From Vitellaria paradoxa (lineage: Eukaryota; Streptophyta; Magnoliopsida; Ericales; Sapotaceae): a stretch of DNA of 64,000 bases. The notes below the pieces were generated by a model. That model was not told the origin of the DNA, ran no database searches, and saw only the letters and a list, made by a program, of their open reading frames with translations. This document shows positions 51,240 to 63,122 of the stretch, one piece after another (positions within the stretch are counted from its first letter, which is position 1; each line of letters starts with the position of its first letter). The DNA lies in NCBI GenBank assembly GCA_019916065.1, contig CM034242.1, positions 45,940,626 to 46,004,625 on the forward strand, read 5' to 3'. A program made the position numbers and the translations under genes.

Positions 51240-54200
51240 ATGGGGTCCTGCTTGTCTTCTGAAAGCAGGAGCCCTCTGCCCAGTTCCCCTCTGGGGATTA
51301 GGAAGAGGAAGAGCTCGAAGAAGAGGCCCGGCTCTCGGAATTCTTCTTTCGACTACAGGAGGGAAGAACAGTTGCATAGGATTCCGGGGCGGATGTTCTT
51401 GAATGGGTCCAGTGAGGTTGCTTCACTCTTCACCCAACAAGGCAGGAAAGGCACCAATCAAGATGCCATGATTGTTTGGGAGGTTTGCCCCTTTGTCACT
51501 CCTTCATTTTGCGTTGCTTTTTGTCCAAGTGGTTAAATACTGATGATTCCCCCTCCCCCTTCATATTATGTTTGCTTAAATTGAGTGTATCCTCTTCATA
51601 TAATTTTTATGCGGCTTGAATATAAGTCGAGGGACTAACCTTCGAAATTGCTGTTTCTCCGGTTGGATTATTCGAGATGTTCTTTGGTTATATGATGTTT
51701 TCCCCCACATTATTTTTTATTGTGCAGCTGGTGAATTAGTTGTATGAAGATATCTGGTTTTTTGGTAGAAATTAATTGGTATTGAAAATTTAATTTCATG
51801 TTGATTGAGCTTCTGCAAGTGATACTGTATCATCATCCATTTTGTTTTATTGAGCTGAGTGAAAGACAATTTGTTTTATTAGTTCAAGAAATGGCAATTT
51901 ATATTTATTGGCTGCAGTGTTATTTGCGCTCCTTTCAGGGTATTGTACAATCTTTCAGTTTTTTCACCAAACCATGCTTTTATAGTGGCAAATTCATATT
52001 GTAAATTTGTCTTGCTATTATTACTTTGTGTTTGAGCAGCAGAAGAATTGGCCCACCTTTATTGTCATAACAGAAGGTTCCAAATAAGAGAAATATTTTC
52101 ATTCTTATGGGTGTTCATCTCATGTGTTTCGACTGCCTGTAGTATATGTCAAATGACCGTGCACCCTTCACTATATTTCTTATTGAATATCTGTTTTAAC
52201 TGCTCCCTTCCATTTTTTTTTCTGCATGCATGTTTCTATTTTTTGTGTTGGTAAGTGAGTGGACGCTTTGCAGCAGGCTAGCATCTCCGTCATACTACAC
52301 CGTTACAACTTTGGCCTTGATAATGTTCCAGAAATTTTATTATTTCATCAAGTTGCTTGCTAGATAACTTGTTACATACTAACTATTGCAAAATTGGACT
52401 TCCAGAACTTTGGCTCCAGAACTGACACAGTCTTCTGTGGAGTTTTTGATGGTCATGGTCCTTATGGTCACATGGTTGCAAAGAGAGTGAGGGATTCCCT
52501 CCCTTTAAAATTGAAGGCATACTGGGAAGTTAATATAAAGAGTGATGAAGTTCTTAGAGAAATCAGCCTTAATGCCACTGGAAGTATGAACTCTGAAGGT
52601 ACTTCTTTTGTATCTGTTGATGAAGAATCCAGACCCTCCTTTGATGTCGAAGAAATAGAAAAGCATCCAGAGATCTTTCAGACTTTGAAAGAATTGTTTC
52701 TAAAGGCGTTCAAAGTCATGGATAGGGAACTAAAAATGTATACAAATATAGATTGCTTTTGCAGTGGGACAACAGCGGTAACTCTGGTGAAACAGGTATT
52801 TTAACTGATAACTATTCAAAATTGACTCGAAATGGACTTTGGAGATTTCTCGTGAATGCCTTGATTTTTCTGTACAGGGCAAGAATCTTGTGATAGGAAA
52901 TGTTGGGGACTCGAGGGCTGTACTGGGTACAAGAGGTAAAGATGATTCTCTTCTTGCGGTTCAGTTAACGGTGGACCTCAAACCAAATCTTCCTGGTATA
53001 TCAAATTCTCCAACCGGCTCTTGTGCTTTTACATTATATGTTGTAATTTAAGCCCCATGATGAGGTTGGTTTGAGATATTATGAGATCGTGTTGATGTTT
53101 CTACTTGATAGCTACAGGATTTACATATTACAAAATCATTTGATGTATGATTTTGAGCAATCTGCTGATGTTGGTTTGTATTAATGGAGAAAAAAGGTGT
53201 TTTGGGGGTTTATATACTTCCTTTGGATTTAATTTTCGGAACAACCTTATGTTTCTGCATGTAAATACATATATGAACACTATCTCATTCATAAATGTGC
53301 TTTCCGAAATAAGGACCAGTGTTTACTTTTTTGAAATACTTTGCTTGGGACATGATGGTACCGTGTCACTAATCTCAGTTATTCTTGCAATTGTTCTACT
53401 AGGCGTTTCTTAGCTTTCTTGATTTATGACAGAAAGCCTCTTGTAGGGGATTGGACTAAAAGAGAATATTATTGGTTGGATCAGGCCTTGCCTTTATAGC
53501 AACCTGGTCCATTGATTTGCACATTGCAGCCATTCCATTAAAATTATAATATTAGGAATAGCAACAAGGTCAGCTGTGATTTATGTTCTGTCAACGATTC
53601 AGAAAATAAGTTAAATCATTCTACAATAAAATTGTAGTTGGAAATCATGTGGGAGCAGTAGCATAACCCTGCAGATCAATCAAAATTTCATTTTAGTTGG
53701 GTCAAGGTGGCTACAACATTACGGAATCCTGGTAAAAAGAATGCGGCTAGGGTGTTGGCATGATTTGCAGTACAAAATAATAAGAGAGAACCTTAAGCAG
53801 GTGGAAACAGTAGTGAAACAAAAGAAGATGGTTTGATTTGATACCTATGATGTAATGGTATTGAGATTAGAATAAAAATGGTCACTAGGGCTAAAGGCAT
53901 GCATGTGTGGAAATGGTGAGGAATTTGTGGAACTCATTTGTAAAATCAGTATATTAATGTTCGGTGTCAGTGTACTGTAACCCAAAACCATTATTATGTA
54001 CTGTATCCCGAAACCATTATTTTTATTAACAAAGCAGTGTTTGAAGTACATATATACACAAAATATACAGAAGGCTATTGAAATTAGTACTTTAGGAGGA
54101 ATTGTAGGTTGATGTTTGCTTTAAGAGTTTTGGATTTTACTTTTAACAGATACCATATATGTAATTTTATTCATGTATTTTAATTTATGATGCACAAACA

Positions 54201-55698
54201 CTTGGTTGTCACTTCCATTACCAGTATAGACATGGACAGTATCCGGACACTTTAACGCCACTCCAGGATATGGCCAAAACCTATGCTTTTAGTTTTAAAG
54301 TTTGTTAAATAATGGACATATTTTGAACATGTCCATTGTCTGGACACAAGTGAGTCACACCTAGCGTCTCAGTGCAAGTGTATAGAATGAAGGTTAGTTA
54401 TTAGTATAAAGGAGAAGCATGGACTCCTTTGTGTCTTATATCCTTTGGAGTAATTTGAAGGATCCATGAATATTAGATTAATTATTAAACAAAAGTTTTA
54501 TTGTACAATTTTGTTCTATGGGTTTTAGGCTCCGTTTGGTTTGCAAACAAACTCCAAAAAACTCTATAAATCTCTGTTAACTTTATATCACATCAACTTT
54601 TTTCTTTCACTGCACGCATTACGAACTCTCAATTTATCTCAATTTATCTTACTCCAAACTCACCCTTAATATACATGCTGCTCAACCTAAAAGCATTCAT
54701 ATGGGAATAAACTTAAATGTAAGTAGAGTCAACCAGGAGTTGGTGCACGCCATTAGTTTTCTTCACGTGTTACATGATAATTAACTGATATATGTTAGAC
54801 CAAGAATTTGGCAAATTAGATAACTTGATGTTAAGGAATTTATATATGTATCGTTTCAATAGAAATACGTTTTAGTTATAATTCATTCTTCCTTTTTAAC
54901 CTTACAGCGGAAGCCGAGAGGATCCGAAAGTGTAAAGGTCGTGTTTTTGCCCTTCAAGATGAACCTGAAGTAGCCCGAGTATGGCTGCCAAATAATGATT
55001 CCCCCGGACTTGCTATGGCTCGGGCTTTTGGAGATTTCTGTCTTAAGGATTTTGGTCTGATCTCTGTGCCCGAAGTTACTTACCGATGTTTAACTGAGAA
55101 GGATGAGTTTGTTGTCTTGGCTACTGACGGCGTATGAGAACCCATTTTAAATTTTAACATATCTTGCTGTATATATGTTGCTTTCTCTGTGTCTTAAATA
55201 TGTATATTTTTTGGCATTTTATCACAGATTTGGGATGTGCTTTCAAACAAAGAAGTGATAGACATTGTAGCTTCTGCTCCAGCACGTTCTTTTGCAGCTC
55301 GAGCTCTTGTTGAGTCTGCTATTCGAGCTTGGAGGTACAAATATCCTACTTCCAAAGTTGATGATTGTGCTGTGGTTTGCCTCTTCTTAGATTCAGATTC
55401 CAACAATATATCTACGGCTTCCAATACCAAATTCAAAGAGAAGATTATGTCAGTGGAGCAAAACAACATTGACAGTGAGAGAGAAGATCCTCCTGTCCCT
55501 ACTGGGTTGGATCGCTCTGGAACTGTTCGAAATTGTGAAGAAGCAGCATCAGAAAATGATGAAGAAATGCAAGCGGACAATGAAATTGACTGGTCAGCTC
55601 TGGAAGGAGTGTCTCGGGTAAACACATTATTGACTTTGCCCAGATTCGTCCTAAGTGAAGAGGGAAAGAAAACTTCAGAGAAAAAGGGTCAAAAGTGA
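51240..55698 (+). CDS. Protein phosphatase 2C (PP2C74-like), 481 aa
   Basis: A Mg/Mn-dependent Ser/Thr phosphatase. Coding exons: 51240-51482, 52406-52795, 52878-52995, 54908-55131, 55228-55698 (1446 nt). The start MGSCLSSES is a strong N-myristoylation signal (Gly2, Ser6) with a palmitoylatable Cys4, so membrane anchoring is likely. Conserved motifs in order: GTNQDAMIVWE (first metal Asp), VFCGVFDGHG, SGTTAVTLV, LVIGNVGDSRAVLG, LAMARAFGDFCLK, FVVLATDGIWDVLSNKEV, VDDCAVVCLFL. All metal-binding Asp residues of the fold are present. The C-terminal extension (about 110 aa) is acidic and then basic, probably disordered. Sequence and start resemble Arabidopsis PP2C74 and other clade-E PP2Cs. The 1.9-kb intron 3 holds a MITE. 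The only in-frame upstream alternatives lack an ATG, so this start is preferred. Confidence 0.93.
54528..54665. mobile_element. Tourist-like MITE, family A, in PP2C intron 3
   Basis: A 138-bp element from GGCTCCGTTTGGTTTGC to ACTCCAAACTCACCC, flanked by TTA (54525-54527 and 54666-54668). It is the reverse complement of the copy at 13329-13466 and equal to it in length. Confidence 0.8.
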
Positions 55699-57895
55699 AG
55701 AAGGGCATGTAAGCTCTGCTGGATTTGTTTTGCTTCATTGATTTGTTTTTGTTTTTCTCCATCGTCATTCTGTTTATGATTTCTCTTCTCTACAAAATGA
55801 GAGAGAGAGAGAAAAAAAAAAAAGAAAGGAAAATTGTAGGGTAATTTATACAGTCAAAATCCGGAGAGGTGGCCCGGCTATATTAGTGTGTCTGGGAAAT
55901 CATCATTTTCTGTCTAGTGTGGGTAGAATTAGAATTTTGTAAAATCCACTCTCCGTTTTTATTGGCTTTTCCCCTTAATTTTTGATGTTATTTGTTGATG
56001 TTGAAGAAAAACATTTTGTGGTAATGAGAAGCCTTTTAGGGCAGGTCAATTTGCAAGTTATGATTCTTGATAATTCTCTCTCTCTCTCTTTCACTTGGAT
56101 TGAAATATTTTTAGTGGCAAGGAGAGGAAGACTTGTGTGGTTCCTAAATTGGTAATTTGGAAATGAAACACACAGAGAGAGAGAGAGAGAGATTGGGACA
56201 ACTCTCTATCTCTGGATTGAAATATTTTTATGCTTTGGATGCTTATTCAAGATGAATGAATGGTTGGTTGGCTGGCTTTTAGCTTATAATATCTCACTTT
56301 TTTGACTTATCAGGACAAGTCTCTGTCTACTAATGAAAAATGTGTCTTTCCATATTTTCATGGCTCCAATTATATCCTAGAAGAAAATTTCAATTGCCAG
56401 TAGTTGGCATGACTGGCTTCCCCCAGTTTCAAGCCAGAATTTCAGAGAACAGATATAAAGGATTCCAAGCTCTCTCTCTCTCTCTCTCTGTTTTCTTCTT
56501 GTGTGTGGCTGTGCATCTTTTTCAACCCTTGGTGTAAATGCGATTGCGTGATGTGAACTCATCGAAAAAGAAAAAGAAAAGAGAGAGAAATCTGATCCAA
56601 CCGTCCATACATTTTTGTTATTTAAGTTAGCGTTGATAGATGATTTTTTTCTTTTTTAATATGATTAAAGACATGGGAAGTAAATGAACAGATATTTGTT
56701 AAAAAAATTAACTTTTTAGTTAACTTATTATAAAAAAAAAGGTCTATATCAGTATCTTCATTTTATCTCTTACCTTTTTTTGTTTTTTTTGGGGGGGGGG
56801 TCCATGATTCTCCATCCAATCAAACACGGGTGTGCTTTCTTGACAAATCCATTAGTAAATTAATTTGATTTGAGATAAAACCAGTAGTTAAAATTTTTTA
56901 GTATGTTTGGTAAAACATATAGTAATTTTTAGTAATTTTTGAGTGTTTAGTAAAATTTTTGGTAATTTTAAAGTTGAGTAAATTACTATAACCAAGTAAA
57001 AAAAAAGCATAAAATTAGTATTTTGTCAAATACTTAAAAAGCAAAAATTGATTAATTTCTGCAAAAAAATTAGTTCACCTGCCCCGTTAATTTGGGTAAT
57101 TAATAGTAATGAGTGGCTACTCTAGGTAAAAACTTCTAATTAGTAGGATGGCGATTTATATATATAATTATATATATATATATATATGTTGTATTCATTA
57201 TTTGCCGGTGGTGGATGGCAATTGGGGACCAACCAACAACCCCTTTCACACATATGGAGGCTCCCTCCTCCTTTTAGTCCTTAAATGGAGGCACGTGCAC
57301 CCCATATGTTTAACGTCTTGATTGGTTGGTAGGTTTGGACAAGGATTGGTCAAGTGAAACAAAGTAATGGAAAAATAAAATATTATATATAACTATTTTT
57401 TACGAAAAATCAAATATAAAATACTTTTTTGACTAATATAAAATTATCTTTTATTAAATAAATATAATTTATTCCAAAGACATCAATGAAATGCCACCAA
57501 AAAAAAATAAAAAAAATAAAAAAATACACTACTCATTAAAATATCCATATTCACAAAAGATAAGGAACTTTGTAAATCCAGGTGTGGAACCCACAAAATC
57601 CGTCTATGCAATATCGATTAAAAAATATATATTTAATCAAATACAATGGCAACATAATGCCTTTCCCTTCATTTTTGTTTTTGCTCTTCACAAATCTAAA
57701 AGGATACGTCAACTTAATCAACAAACTCCAAGAACACAATTGAGGGTATACCTAGCCTTTCTGAATCCTTCAGCAAAGCAAGCAACATTGGTGTTGGTGC
57801 AACTAAGAAATATTCCAAGAACATGTTTTCATTCTAACAAATTATGGTACAACAAAATCAGTTGATGCCGTTTCATCTGTTCAATGAGTATATCT
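55699..57895. other. Intergenic: PP2C 3' flank and aspartic proteinase 3' flank
   Basis: Contains the probable PP2C 3'UTR, a duplicated TTGGATTGAAATATTTTTA (56094 and 56213) beside (CT)n and (GA)n runs, (CT)n at 56472-56489, a G run near 56792-56801 and (AT)n at 57157-57187. No gene is recognised. An A-rich 124-codon frame at 57491-57865 looks random. Confidence 0.55.
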
Positions 57896-59279
57896 TTACA
57901 AATAATTGTCAAGAATGATAGCCAGAAGCAACAACAATGTTAAAGTCCATCCTGCATTCAATCTCCAAGCTGAAGAAAGATCGTGGGCCCCAATAAGATA
58001 CTCAGCTCCAGATTTTTCATCCTTCACTTTGATGCTTGAAGAGCCTGAAATTAACCAGAATCAATCTATGTCAAAATTCCAATATTTTCATGCAAAATAA
58101 GTCAAGACTCATTGCCTTGTTCTATAGGCTGACTGGAATTTCATCCAAATTGAAGCACATGTTCCAACTATGTTTCTAAACCAAAGAGTTGTCATTTGAC
58201 TACCTATCCAACAAAATTGATCTCTTAATAATGGTTGCAGATTATGAAACTCAACAGTCACATTTTTTAAGCAACAAAATCTTTCATCCGCAGAAAATAA
58301 GTTCATGCACCAAATGCAAGTCAATTGAATTTAAGCATTGCAGGGTTTTTTCATTGCAACCATGGGGTCGAGGTTTGAACTCTGGAATTAGTCTCTCAGT
58401 TTGCAGAGTGGAGGATGCCTATATTTGACCCTCCCCATTACTCAAAATGCGGGAGTCTTGTGCATTGGCTCCCCCCCCCCCCCCCCCAAAAAAAGGTCTA
58501 CTGCTTCTGCCTGCTGAAAGAGTAGGAGTTCCTAACAAATGGAACAAGCAGATGAGAGTGATTATGGGACTGTCAGTAAATTAAAGCAAACAAATGATTC
58601 TCTGCTGCAAATCCATGACTCTGACCGTGACTCTTAATAGAATAAGGACAATCTTATCACAAAAATTAGCTCAATACTCTCTGTTGCCACACTTAAAACA
58701 GTAAGATGGGAAATGTCAAGTAAACACCACAAGATACTCAACAGCAGCTCAAGTTACTCAACTGCAACAATCCTTGACACTTTAAGAGACAATCAATGAT
58801 TTGTTCAAGATTGTATATTAAAGATGCAAAAAAGGCACTTCCAATCTAACAACATACAAGACAGAAGAAAGGAAAAGTTTAAAAAGTGACAATGGTTTTA
58901 ATGATCAAACAGCATGTTAAACTTGCAATTCTATCTCAGTCCACCCACTAATCTAATTATCAGTTTAGACAAAACTATTATTTGATACTTGCTAACATTT
59001 AGAATGTCGTCAAGGAAAATGGAGACGAGATGGAAAAAGTCAGATACTATAAAGCCCTCAAGGTCAATAACAATTAAAAAACATCTCATGGTTAGACATA
59101 GGAATAAATGAAAGCAAAATTTCCAATATAAAAACAAACAGAAAAAGTAAAGATCAAATTATGAAACTGACCAAAAAATACATAACTAAATGGTAAGCTA
59201 TACTCACAATTGTATTCAGTCCACCCAATAGTCTGGTTTTCGAGATCATACAAAACTAGCTTGTTTGATAGAACCATGT
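57896..59279 (-). CDS. Aspartic proteinase (A36/A39-like), last two coding exons only
   Basis: On the minus strand, exon 59208-59279 joins the terminal exon 57896-58044 across a 1163-bp intron. The peptide reads MVLSNKLVLYDLENQTIGWT, then EYNC, then SSSIKVKDEKSGAEYLIGAH and ends in a hydrophobic GWTLTLLLLLAIILDNYL before TAA. This is the C-terminus of plant pepsin-like (A1) proteases whose tail directs GPI or membrane anchoring. The motif YDLENQTIGWTEYNC closes the second lobe. The exon boundary phase (G|AC) fits the expected ...ILGD join. The two catalytic Asp regions and all upstream exons are not visible in the remaining 4.7 kb, which holds retrotransposon sequence, so the gene is either truncated or continues past the window through a large intron. 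Confidence 0.75.
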
Positions 59280-59687
59280 CTGCATTTGAGATGGAAAATC
59301 ACATCAATTAAATGGGTACAACTTGTCACTTGATTGTTTTATGAGATAATTAAGAAACTACTTCCAGTTCTAAATTATTCTTTGGATACAAAGCTCTTCC
59401 AATTCAAACATTAATAGCATATTTTAAGGGAGCACAAGGACTTCTATTATTTGCAGAGTAGTTTGTTTTCTGTATAACACATATATCATGACTGCGTACA
59501 ACATCTGTCTACAGAATTTTGAAGGATTTGCAACTGAGGCAAGTGAAATCCCTCAAGCCTTGATCATCTGTCCATGCATTCAGAATGAATTCGTCAATAA
59601 TTTTATTTATTTTTTATTTCCTATAATGCAAATGGCATTCTCCATCAAATCAGCAAGTTGCTAAAATCAAGGTGCTAGAAAAGATAG
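59280..59687. other. Sequence upstream of the proteinase exon, no exon recognised
   Basis: I looked on the minus strand for a preceding proteinase exon and saw none. It is probably intron of the aspartic proteinase gene. Confidence 0.45.
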
Positions 59688-60842
59688 TGAGAATATTGTA
59701 AATATAGAGTAGAACCCTTTCCTAGTATATGATAGATGATTTGATTTTTCCCCCCTCATTTGTACCTTGTTCACTGCATATAAATATATGCATAGACAAC
59801 CTCAAGAGCGTCAAGCAATTCCATTCAACTCTTGTTTTTGACATGGTATCAAAATAGAGATTCTAATTATTATTATTATTATTTTTCTTTCTTACCATGG
59901 GATTTGGTATGTCTTTCTCCTGGTAAGTCAGTTGTTGGATGTTGATGGGCCCTTGACTGTTAAGGTACGCATTGATGGTATTGTTGATAGATTGAAAACT
60001 CGATTGGTTGCAAAAGGGTTCACCAAAATTTATGGTTTGGATTTCTTGGAGACATTCTCTCCTATTGCTAAGATTACCTCTATTTGCCTTCCCATTTCCT
60101 TGGTTGCTATATATCATTGGCATCTTCATCAACTTAACATCAGGAATGCCTTTTTACACAATGACTTGGCAAAAGAAGTTTATATGGAGCAACTCCTTGG
60201 TTTGTTGCTCGGGGAGAATTTAGTTTGGAGATAGTACGCAAGCTTAAGAAATTACTATATGGCCTAAAGTAGTCCCCTTAAGTGTGGTTTGATAGATTCG
60301 GAAGAGTAGCTATGGGTTTTGGTCTAATTTGTGGTGTGGACCATTTTGTATTTTATCGTTACAATGTTCATGGACGGATATGGCTCTTAGTGCATGTAGA
60401 TAACATTGTTAGTACAGGTGAAGATACAAAGGACATCATTGATTTGAAGTCATTCCTTCAAATGAAGTTCAATGCTGAAGTTTTGGGACCACTTAAGTAT
60501 TTTTTGGGTATAAAGGTAGCCTAATCATGTAATGGTATTGCTCTTACATATATATTCTTGATATGCTATCCAAGATAGACATGATGTTGAAACCTATGGA
60601 CACACCAATTCACCCTAATACGAAACTTGTTGCAGATAAAGGTGATCTGTTAGAGAATCATAGTCAGTACAGAAAATTGGTTAGGAAGTTAAACTACCTG
60701 ACAACGACGAGATCAAACAATTCATTTCCTATGAATGTGATCAATCAGTTCTTAAAACCACCTCATACTAGTCATTGGGATGCAATTGTTCAAATCCTGA
60801 GATATTTGAAAGAAGCACCTAGAAGAGGTTTGTTATATTAAG
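59688..60842 (+). mobile_element. Truncated Copia retrotransposon (5' LTR plus RT/RNase H remnant)
   Basis: A 156-bp LTR-like segment (59688-59843) runs from TGAGAATATTG to TTTTTGACA with a CATATAAATATATGC TATA region. It is followed directly by a PBS-like TGGTATCAAAATAG and then, after a large deletion, a reverse transcriptase remnant (KTRLVAKGFTKIYGLDFLET, YFLGIKVA, SQYRKLVRKLNYLTTTRSN, ILRYLKEAPRRGLLY). Stops and shifts occur at about 60232, 60268 and 60522. Gag, integrase and the 3' LTR are missing. Confidence 0.8.
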
Positions 60843-60967
60843 ATAATGGCCATACTTCAGTATAGGAATATACAAACGTAAGGTGTGTAAAAACTATGGT
60901 GAATAGTGTATGCTCTCGGCGCATGTTAGGAGACTCTCGCTAACGTACACCAACTTAGGAATCTTGA

Positions 60968-63042
60968 GTGTTTGAGAGTATGAGATTAGCATACTCCTCG
61001 GATAGAACTCTTCGACGTTCTTTTCATACGAAAGAGGTTACCATTGATGTAGAAGATGATTTTAGTAAAAATGGTGGAATAAGGTTGATTGAAAGAGGAA
61101 GGGACTATGTTAAGGTTCTAGTCCTTTATGAAGAAGAGCTTCAATGGCTGCAAAAGATATGTTGGAAAGAAAGGAGGATGTCCGGCGACTTTCAACAGCT
61201 GGGCTGCCTTAGGGGTGGCCGAAGAACTCTGCTTTGTTCCAAAATTAACGTCGGTGCAACTAGGAAGATAGAGTTACGTCTGTTTGCTCCCTTTGGTAGA
61301 AGACAGATGTGTATCCCTGAGATAGCTATTGGACAAGGCTGGGTTTTCTTCGCTGAATTGTTGTCCAACTTTGTCCAGTGTGAGAAAACAGGCCAACCTT
61401 CTTTTAATTGGAGTTCTCCTCTGATGATGGAGAAAGATCTCCCACCGAGAGATAGAAGTAAGAGGAATGCTGCCAATGTCCCCCTGAGTAAAACATATCT
61501 TCAAGCTGCAAGCATTCCTGATTGGAAGCTCAGTGCTTTAAGAAGTTCAATCAAGGCTAGTAAGGAGAAATATGTACTTGTTAACTTTGAGGGATGCAGT
61601 GGAGAGAAGTCATCAAATGTCTAGATGTTTAATTGGCAGTATAGGAGGACTAAAGATTGGTCCAAAGGACCCTGCAGAGGTAAAGAGATGGGCTGACAGG
61701 AGATGGAAAATCCCTGGAGGAGTAGAAATCAAAGAGATCGATCTAGATAAATTCCTGTTCATTTTCCCATCTAGTGAGATAGCAGAGGCAAAAGTTGGTA
61801 AACATCTCTTCAATGGATTGCCACTATTTCTGGATAGATGGCATAGTTAGAGCTGCTGTAACAGAAAAGGTTGGTCTCAAAAATCCACCTGGATCCGAGT
61901 GATTGGCCTGCCTGCATTCCTATGGGATGAAGGAATCTTTGAAAAAATAGGAGACTATTGTGGTGGATACTTGGAAACAGCTATAGAGACTACATTGCAA
62001 TCCCACCTGAAATGGGTAAAACTGAGAATAAAGGGGCATGGAAGGAATATTCCAGCCTCGGTTCTTATTAAAGTGGGAAGCATCTTGTATGATTGTCCCA
62101 TTTGAGTTGATCGCAGCCCTTGGGTGGACTGGGTCTCAAATCAAAAAACATTGTTTGGTGGTCGCCGGTCACCGGAGATGAGGATGGGGGCGGCGCGTGG
62201 TGCTGCAAACACCTTGAAAAATGTTCAGGACTTCGACAGTCAAAGAGACAAATTTTAATGGGCTTGGGAATCAGAAGAGAAGCAATAAATTCAACCTGAA
62301 GAATAGGAAGGTTCGATGGATCAAGGTGGGTGATAAAAATGCAGCCTATATGAAGGGTCACATTTCAAATTCTATTAATGAGGGTCAGCCCTCATTAAAT
62401 AAATTTGAAATATTAAATTCATTAAAAGATTCATCGGAGGAAAAGTTGAACAAGGACCAGGTCTTTAATGCAGCAGCTAACATGGAATCTACAATTTTAA
62501 TGCAGAACATAGATGGAGATTTCAAGGTTTCTGCTGTTTCCAGAGGGGGTGAAATCAAGGAGGTTTTGCCTACTTATGTATTTTTTAAGGAAGACCAGAT
62601 TTTGGGGGATATTTTGTGTGGAGAGCAGAAGAATTTCGAGTTTGACGATGGATTTGGCTTTGACTCTCAGTCAGATTGCAGTAAAACTGACTCTATGTAT
62701 GAGAATTTTCATACTCTCTTGGATATAAAAGATGGTGAGACAAATGAAATCATTAATTGTTTACCCCTAGCCTCTTATGGACCTGATGACTGGAATATAA
62801 ACAATGAGACCTTGCTGCTTGGGGATTGTGGTTCAGATCAAGGAAAAATCTCTAAATGGGTGATCAACCGAATGAAATCCTTCAAGAAGATACTGGAAAT
62901 CTCAAGTGAGGGGTTTGAATATCAGATTTTGGAGCTCCTTCAGTCAATAGAAGAAAAGAGAGGTATTAATTTGTGCAAGGAAGGAAAGAAAACAGCAGGA
63001 TACACTAGAAGAGGCTCTAGGGAGTTAAAGAACCTTCAATAG
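60968..63042 (+). pseudogene. LINE ORF1 (DUF4283-type), frameshifted
   Basis: Three successive frames cover the region: 60968-61624, 61572-62105 (stop at 61848) and 62221-63042. The middle part has the plant LINE ORF1 DUF4283 pattern (VKRWADRRWKIPGG, LDKFLFIFPSSEIAEAKV, NGLPLFLDRW then WIRVIGLPAFLWDEGIFEKI). The zinc knuckle usual after this domain is not obvious. At least two frame changes make it non-functional as it stands. ORF1 proteins bind LINE RNA during retrotransposition. Confidence 0.7.
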
Positions 63043-63122
63043 TCAATTTCATATGATAAAACAGCTCAGAACCCGAGTTATGGAGGAAGAAAATCTACTG
63101 AATCACTACCTATTTGTTTTAA

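Noticed and set aside
57491..57865. 124-codon lysine/asparagine-rich frame
   Set aside because: It starts in an A-run, has the composition of translated AT-rich DNA and overlaps the 3' flank of the aspartic proteinase.
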